This document shows, piece by piece, positions 6,165 through 10,135 of a DNA stretch of 10,135 nucleotides; within the stretch, counting starts at the first letter, position 1; each line of letters starts with the position of its first letter. The notes below the pieces were generated by a model. The model made no database searches. It was not told the DNA's origin and saw only the letters and a list, made by a program, of their open reading frames with translations. This stretch comes from an uncultured Leucobacter sp. (GTDB lineage: Bacteria > Actinomycetota > Actinomycetes > Actinomycetales > Microbacteriaceae): NCBI GenBank assembly GCA_945952575.1, contig CAMFIY010000082.1, forward strand, positions 1-10,135, in the 5' to 3' direction. The translations under genes were made by a program, and so were the position numbers.

Positions 6165-7183
6165 TCCGAAGCGGGCTCTGCGAGCCCGGCCCGGTTCTTC
6201 GCCGTGTCCACCGGCGAGACGGCGCTCCGCGCCTGCCTGCGGGCGAGCTTGTTCTGGTACATCTCCTCATCGGCGTGCGCTACGGCGACGGAGAGGATGT
6301 CCGCAGTGTTCCACTCGACGACGCCCCACGACCAGGGATGCACCGCCGCCTCGTTCACTCGGGCGAGCATGCGCCGGGCGCCCTCCAAGCGCGTGTCCGG
6401 CATCAGGACGATGAACTCGTCGCCTCCCACGCGCGAGATCACGTCGGATTCCCGCATCAGCAGCTTCCATTGCTTCGTCAGTTCGCGCAGCACCCGGTCT
6501 CCGGCGACGTGCCCCTCCGTGTCGTTGAGCACCTTGAAGTCGTCCAGATCGATGACGGCGACGCAGATCGGCAGCCCGCTGCGCTCCGCTCGCGCACTCT
6601 CGAGATCGGAGAAGTGGATGAGCCCCCGCCGGTTGTAGACACCGGTCAGCTCGTCGAATCTGGTCTCCGCCCGGAACCGCTTCTGCACGAATATGCCGGC
6701 CTCGAGGCACAGCCAGGTGAAGATGACGATGTTGATGCCGTTCCGGCCGCCGTCGAGCTGGTCGAGCGAGTCCAGGGGATCCCACAGCACGGCCAGCACG
6801 AGGATCACGAAGACGGCTGCCTGGCTGAACCGTGCGAGCCACGGCGTGAGGAAGGCGCCGAGATAGAGGGCCAGCACGGGCATCTGGACGACACTGCCGA
6901 TCGCGCTGGTCGGCTTCGCGAGATAGGTGAAGAAGAGCACGATCGTCAGCGCGTTCGAGAAGACCAGGATCACCGCCGGCCAGGGGCCGAGCCGATCCCC
7001 CATCACCAGGCAGAAGCCGGCGGCAGGGATGGCGAGCACGGCGAGGACCAGTGAGACCGTGAAGCCGAAGCGCGCCTCGTTGTTCAGCACCAGGTCCGCG
7101 ACGAGCAGGAGGGAGAAAGCGAGGAGGAGCACCGCTGTCGCGGCGGAATACATCGTGGTCCGGGAGCGGACCCAGCCGGTCAT
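6155..7183 (-). CDS. Membrane-anchored diguanylate cyclase (GGDEF domain)
   Basis: Diguanylate cyclases make c-di-GMP from two GTP. The 342-residue product has an N-terminal membrane region of about six helices (within 13-166) with no recognisable sensor motif. A GGDEF domain follows from about 172 (DELTGVYNRRG at 177-187). The metal-binding DLDDFK is at 212-217, NDTEGHVAGD at 220-229, and an intact GGDEF at 253-257. An RESD sequence at 244-247, five residues before GGDEF, fits the RxxD inhibitory site for product feedback. The end of the domain is unusual: SWGVVEW stands where SIGVA is normal, and the domain is shorter than usual before ADEEMYQNK (304-312). ATG 7183 has AAGGAGG ten bases upstream; GTG 7189 is an alternative but only four bases from it. 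Synthesis is likely but unproven. Confidence 0.92.
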   Translation of the reverse strand: MTGWVRSRTTMYSAATAVLLLAFSLLLVADLVLNNEARFGFTVSLVLAVLAIPAAGFCLVMGDRLGPWPAVILVFSNALTIVLFFTYLAKPTSAIGSVVQMPVLALYLGAFLTPWLARFSQAAVFVILVLAVLWDPLDSLDQLDGGRNGINIVIFTWLCLEAGIFVQKRFRAETRFDELTGVYNRRGLIHFSDLESARAERSGLPICVAVIDLDDFKVLNDTEGHVAGDRVLRELTKQWKLLMRESDVISRVGGDEFIVLMPDTRLEGARRMLARVNEAAVHPWSWGVVEWNTADILSVAVAHADEEMYQNKLARRQARSAVSPVDTAKNRAGLAEPASDAA

Positions 7184-7193
7184 CGTCACGCCG

Positions 7194-7200
7194 CCTCCTT
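7194..7200 (-). promoter_or_regulatory. Strong Shine-Dalgarno sequence of the cyclase gene
   Basis: AAGGAGG on the minus strand is a full anti-16S match. It is ten bases from ATG 7183 (slightly long) and four from GTG 7189 (short), so the exact start is open between these two. Either excludes the open frame that continues upstream to about 7654. Confidence 0.7.
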
Positions 7201-7242
7201 GGTGCGATGCATCAACGCGGCGACGCACAGTTCGCCTGATGA

Positions 7243-7248
7243 AGTGTA
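7243..7248 (-). promoter_or_regulatory. Possible -10 element (TACACT) of the cyclase gene
   Basis: TACACT on the minus strand would start transcription near 7236 and give a leader of about 53 bases, consistent with the strong ribosome binding site. No -35 is clear. An 8-base palindrome GATGCATC (7206-7213) lies in this leader; its meaning is unknown. Confidence 0.35.
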
Positions 7249-7310
7249 CCGAGCAGATCAGTCGGATGCGAGGAATGCGACGCGGTGTTCCGCACGGACC
7301 CGCCTCGTGG

Positions 7311-7316
7311 AAGAAT
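7311..7316 (+). promoter_or_regulatory. -10-like element (AAGAAT) of the YdeI-family gene
   Basis: AAGAAT ends six bases before the ATG at 7323, the same spacing as the other leaderless starts, but the first base differs from TANNNT. No ribosome binding site is present. A small inverted repeat GCGG-TGTT-CCGC (7282-7293) overlaps the -35 region and might be an operator, though it is short. Confidence 0.4.
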
Positions 7317-7322
7317 CCCGGT

Positions 7323-7763
7323 ATGAGCCTCCACATCCGCCTCACACTCGAACCGCACGGACCCGCGACCGCCATCGTGCTGACCGATGCCCAGGTCGAG
7401 GATCTCGGCGGCGGGAGCCGCGCCGCCGTGCTCGTCACGATCGGCGGCAGATCCGCCCGTCTGCGTCTCGGCCGCATGGGCGGCGAGAACCTGATCGGCA
7501 TCTCGAAGGCGAACCGAGCCGCGCTGGGCGTCGAGATCGGCGACGAGGTCGACGCCCTCGTGGAGCTCGACGAGGCGCCGCGGGAGGTCGAGGTGCCGGA
7601 GGATCTGGCGGCGGCCCTCGCAGCCGTGCCCGGCGCGCGCGCCGCCTTCGACAAGCTTCCCTACACGCACCGCAAGGAGCATGTGAACGCCGTCCTCGAC
7701 GCGAAGCGCCCCGAGACGCGGGTGCGACGGATCGAGGCCGCAGTGGAGAAGATCCGCCCTTAG
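7323..7763 (+). CDS. YdeI/OmpD-associated family protein with DUF1905 domain
   Basis: This 146-residue soluble protein has the two-part layout of the family. A small beta-rich DUF1905-like domain is at about 3-82, with a GRMGGENLIGISKANRAALG-type core. A short helical C-terminal YdeI-type segment follows at about 90-146 (VPEDLAAAL, YTHRKEHVNAV, AKRPETRVRRIEAAVEKI). E. coli YdeI has been linked to bacteriocin and stress tolerance, but the biochemical activity of this family is not established, so no function is assigned. No signal peptide or membrane segment is seen. The start at ATG 7323 is supported by the AAGAAT hexamer and by a standard N-terminus; the frame extending upstream crosses the cyclase promoter region. 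It diverges from the cyclase and its stop is three bases from that of the LOG gene. Confidence 0.85.
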   Translation: MSLHIRLTLEPHGPATAIVLTDAQVEDLGGGSRAAVLVTIGGRSARLRLGRMGGENLIGISKANRAALGVEIGDEVDALVELDEAPREVEVPEDLAAALAAVPGARAAFDKLPYTHRKEHVNAVLDAKRPETRVRRIEAAVEKIRP

Positions 7764-7780
7764 CCGCTATTCGGGGGCGG
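7754..7780. terminator. Bidirectional terminator-like hairpin between YdeI and LOG genes
   Basis: CCGCCC (7754-7759) pairs with GGGCGG (7775-7780), and CCG (7764-7766) pairs with CGG (7772-7774). This gives nine pairs with a four-base left bulge (7760-7763) and a five-base loop. The YdeI stop (TAG 7761-7763) sits in the bulge and the LOG stop (read from 7767-7769) in the loop. No T-run follows. Confidence 0.4.
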
Positions 7781-8822
7781 CGGCCGAGTCCTGCGCCGAC
7801 GGCAGCTCGTTCAACGCGCGGATGACGCGGTGCAGCTCGCCGACGGTGCGCTGCTTCGGCACGAACACGACGCGCGAGAGGTCCAGCGCATCGCCGTCGG
7901 CCCGCTCGACCGGCAGCGGCTCGCTCCGTTCGATTCGCCCGCTCTCGACGAGGTGGGCGAAGCGCTCGTTCAAGCCGTCGATCTCGGCGTCGCTCGGCAC
8001 GTGCTTCACTCGCAGCACCAGCCGCTCGTCGACCCAGCGCAGCGAATCGTAGTTGTGCCAGAACCCGACGATCTCATCGAGTGCTGCATCGGCGGAGTCG
8101 GTGATGAGCAGGCGGTCGAGATCGCCGCGGGCGATCATGCCGAGCCGTTCGAGGTGCCCGGTCACGAAGTCTCCGAAACCTCTCCAGAAATCTCCGCCCG
8201 GGCGATCCAGCAGCACGATCGGCACGGGCACCATCTTGCCGGTCTGCTGCAGGGTGAGCAGCTCGAAGACCTCGTCCATCGTGCCGAAGCCCCCGGGGAG
8301 GCACACGAACCCGCTCGACTCCTTGACGAGCATGAGCTTGCGGGTGAAGAAGTACTTCATCGAGACGAGCCGGTCCCCCGACGCGTGCAGATGTGCGGGG
8401 ATCTGCTCGAACGGCAGACGGATCGAGATGCCGATCGAGTGCTCGGGCCCGGCGCCGGTCGCCGCCGCCTCCATGATGCCGGGACCGGCTCCGGTCACGA
8501 CCATCCAGCCGCGCTCGGCGAGGCGACGCGAGACCTGTTCCGCCTCCACCCAGAGCGGATCATGGTCCTGGATCCTCGCCGATCCGAAGATCGTGACTTT
8601 GGGCGCATCCGAGAACGGTGCGAACAGGCGGTAGGCGGCCCGCATCTCTTCGAGCGCGGCGGCGCTGATCTTCAGATTGAGACGGGTGGTTCCGTCCTGC
8701 CCCAGCCCGATGCCGGTCGAGATGATGCGGCGGATGAGGCCCCGGTGCTCGTGGATCCCCGCCTCGTTGAGCAGCTCCTCGATTGTGGCTTCCAGTTCCG
8801 AATCACGCGAGCGCTCGTCCAT
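7767..8822 (-). CDS. LOG-family (TIGR00730-type) Rossmann-fold nucleotide phosphoribohydrolase-like protein
   Basis: LOG-family proteins remove the base from nucleoside 5'-monophosphates. In plants and some bacteria this activates cytokinins; in many bacteria the substrate is unknown or an ordinary nucleotide such as AMP. The 351-residue product has a Rossmann domain at about 73-255 with GAGPGIME (111-118), SMKYFFTRK (154-162) and the hallmark PGGFGTMDE (176-184), the family's PGGxGTxxE active-site motif. It is longer than simple LOGs (about 180-200). It has an N-terminal helical region of about 70 residues and a C-terminal region of about 95 residues without a recognised domain, as in the long actinobacterial type. 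The older label 'lysine decarboxylase' is misleading. ATG 8822 is six bases after TAGACT. It lies 22 bases downstream of the permease gene, so read-through is also possible. Confidence 0.9.
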   Translation of the reverse strand: MDERSRDSELEATIEELLNEAGIHEHRGLIRRIISTGIGLGQDGTTRLNLKISAAALEEMRAAYRLFAPFSDAPKVTIFGSARIQDHDPLWVEAEQVSRRLAERGWMVVTGAGPGIMEAAATGAGPEHSIGISIRLPFEQIPAHLHASGDRLVSMKYFFTRKLMLVKESSGFVCLPGGFGTMDEVFELLTLQQTGKMVPVPIVLLDRPGGDFWRGFGDFVTGHLERLGMIARGDLDRLLITDSADAALDEIVGFWHNYDSLRWVDERLVLRVKHVPSDAEIDGLNERFAHLVESGRIERSEPLPVERADGDALDLSRVVFVPKQRTVGELHRVIRALNELPSAQDSAAAPE

Positions 8823-8828
8823 GCTCTC

Positions 8829-8834
8829 AGTCTA
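8829..8834 (-). promoter_or_regulatory. -10 element (TAGACT) of the LOG gene, leaderless arrangement
   Basis: TAGACT on the minus strand ends six bases before ATG 8822, in the 22-base gap after the permease stop. Its -35 region would fall inside the 3' end of the permease gene. No terminator-like hairpin separates the two genes, so the LOG gene could be transcribed both from here and by read-through. Confidence 0.55.
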
Positions 8835-8844
8835 GGCGGCTCGG

Positions 8845-10135
8845 CTACTCGAACCGGGTCGCCCCGATCGAGGAGTCGCCGCGCACGGTGCGGAAGACGA
8901 TGAGCACCGAGCCGGCCGCGAGGGCGAGGGCGACCCCGATCGTCAGGGGGTAGGAGGGATCCGGCAAGGCCAGGCCCCGTCTGCCCTCGGTCAGTCCGGC
9001 GAGCACTCCCCAGGCGGTCAGCCAGCCGAGACCGATGCAGAGGGCGAATGTCGCGAGCAGCGGCACCGCCGTCTCGAGCAGCACCATCCTCCGCGTCACC
9101 GAGACCGGCATCCCGCTCAGCCGGAGCAGCCCGAACACCCGCCTGCGGTCCAGGACGCCGGCCGCCGTCGACACGGCCAGGGTGACCGCCGAGATCGCCG
9201 TGGCGATCAGCACGCCGATGTTCGCCAGCCCGGCGTATCGAGCCGCCCAGCTGAACGAGCCGATGGCTCCGTCTTCCGCGCGAGTCGTCGGGGCCGCATT
9301 GAGCTGCAACCCCGAGGTGAGCAGCGCGGTTCGCGCACGCTCGATCGAGTCCTGGTCGCCATCGGTCAGCACGACGATCATGCTCGGGATCGCGTCTGCG
9401 GCCTGCGCCTCGGGGATCGGCTCGACCCAGGGCAGCACCTCCACCTCCGCGTTCGCGAAGTAGTTCCCGTCGACGGCCACGAGCGCATGCGTAGAGCCCG
9501 CACCGGGATCCGCATCCGCGCTCCGGGGCATCTGCAGGCCGAGTGATCTGGCGTCCGCTTCCTCCATCACGTACCGTTCAGCGTCGGAGGACCAGCTGAC
9601 GACCGCCACCCGCGCGACCCCCGGGATCCGGGACACTCCGGCGATGCGATCGCGGAACGCGGCCGTATCGGGTGGGGTCGCGTAGGCGAGCGAGGAGATG
9701 AGCGCGTCCGGAGCGACGCGTTGCGAGGTGTCTCCCCCGGCGAGGGCGGAGTTCTGCTCGGTGGTGCTGGCGGCGGTGAACACCGTGACCACGAACAGTG
9801 CCAGCACGAGACCGCTGACCGCGCGGAACGTGCCCCGCGGATGCCTGGCGATGCGCCCCATCGCGAGCAGCGTCGAGGCCCTCCCCGCTCTTCGCACTCC
9901 GATCCTGCTGATGCGATGGGTGAGGTACGGCCCCGCGACGACCAGGCCGATCAACGTGATCACGAATCCGCCGATCAGCACCTGCGATTGGTACCCCGGA
10001 AGCGGGATCTTCGCGACCCCGAGCGCGGCCGTCCCGATCACGACGAGCACTCCGAGCACGAGCGGAAGCACCGTGACCAGCCTCGGCGGGCGCTCGCTGC
10101 GCTCTCGCGCCGCGCCCAGCGGACCGATACCGCCG
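8845..10135 (-). CDS. FtsX-like ABC transporter permease, 5' part beyond the window
   Basis: This is the C-terminal 429 residues of a larger membrane protein; the frame is open to the right edge, so the GTG at 10071 is probably internal. In order it shows two adjacent membrane helices, a juxtamembrane basic stretch (GRIARHPRGTFRAV) and a third helix. A long extracytoplasmic domain of roughly 160 residues follows. The final FtsX-type unit has three helices (around GVLIATAISAVTLAVS, AVPLLATFALCIGLGWLTAW and TIGVALALAAGSVLIVF). This fits MacB/LolC/FtsX-type permeases, which couple a cytoplasmic ATPase to mechanical work on substrates outside the membrane, such as lipids, peptides or drugs. The partner ATPase would be expected to the right, outside the window. 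The substrate cannot be inferred. The protein ends in TRFE, then TAG at 8847-8845. Confidence 0.88.
   Translation of the reverse strand, partial: GGIGPLGAARERSERPPRLVTVLPLVLGVLVVIGTAALGVAKIPLPGYQSQVLIGGFVITLIGLVVAGPYLTHRISRIGVRRAGRASTLLAMGRIARHPRGTFRAVSGLVLALFVVTVFTAASTTEQNSALAGGDTSQRVAPDALISSLAYATPPDTAAFRDRIAGVSRIPGVARVAVVSWSSDAERYVMEEADARSLGLQMPRSADADPGAGSTHALVAVDGNYFANAEVEVLPWVEPIPEAQAADAIPSMIVVLTDGDQDSIERARTALLTSGLQLNAAPTTRAEDGAIGSFSWAARYAGLANIGVLIATAISAVTLAVSTAAGVLDRRRVFGLLRLSGMPVSVTRRMVLLETAVPLLATFALCIGLGWLTAWGVLAGLTEGRRGLALPDPSYPLTIGVALALAAGSVLIVFRTVRGDSSIGATRFE

Noticed and set aside
7206..7280. Palindrome GATGCATC (7206-7213) and two ATGCGA copies (7266-7271, 7275-7280) upstream of the cyclase
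   Set aside because: They are too short to stand out from chance, and no known regulator site is recognised.
6155..7654. 499-codon extension of the cyclase frame
   Set aside because: The extra residues are antisense to the YdeI gene and cross its promoter; a full Shine-Dalgarno sequence supports a start at 7183 or 7189.
1..10135. A defence system, mobile element, prophage or biosynthetic cluster
   Set aside because: The gene families are ordinary chromosomal ones, composition is even, and there are no integrases, transposases, terminal repeats, CRISPR repeats or toxin-antitoxin pairs. The CPBP (Abi-like) label alone does not indicate phage defence.

Overview
The window looks like an ordinary stretch of chromosome from a high-GC Gram-positive bacterium (Actinomycetota). 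Several proteins (the actinobacterial type of UvrA-like ATPase, the tRNA methyltransferase, the Pr6Pr membrane protein) resemble those of Micrococcales, and Microbacteriaceae (for example Leucobacter or relatives) would be my guess. That placement rests on family resemblance only. Base composition and codon choice look uniform. I see no transposase, integrase, phage gene, tRNA, rRNA or CRISPR array.

Layout from left to right: a 5'-truncated inositol-monophosphatase-family gene (+) converges on trmB (-). trmB diverges from a six-helix Pr6Pr/FAR-17a-type membrane protein (+), which is followed by aroQ (+). aroQ converges on a CPBP-family membrane protein (-). That gene diverges from a large UvrA-like ATPase (+), which converges on a membrane-anchored diguanylate cyclase (-). 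The cyclase diverges from a YdeI/DUF1905 protein (+), which converges on a LOG-family protein (-). Upstream of the LOG gene, on the same strand, is the 3' part of an FtsX-like ABC permease that runs off the right edge.

The genes are not one pathway: they cover housekeeping metabolism (aroQ, the phosphatase), tRNA modification (trmB), DNA-damage or drug handling (UvrA-like), second-messenger signalling (the cyclase) and nucleotide-derivative metabolism (LOG). Strand alternates almost gene by gene, so most are probably transcribed singly. Possible exceptions are the Pr6Pr gene with aroQ, and the permease with the LOG gene.

The most instructive features are regulatory. Five starts have a TANNNT hexamer, and a sixth has AAGAAT, 6 or 7 bases before the start codon. 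That is the arrangement of leaderless mRNAs, and it helps choose between alternative starts. Every convergent gene pair has a GC-rich hairpin at the junction; three of these enclose both stop codons. I found no convincing new biological system. The findings below are modest, testable observations.
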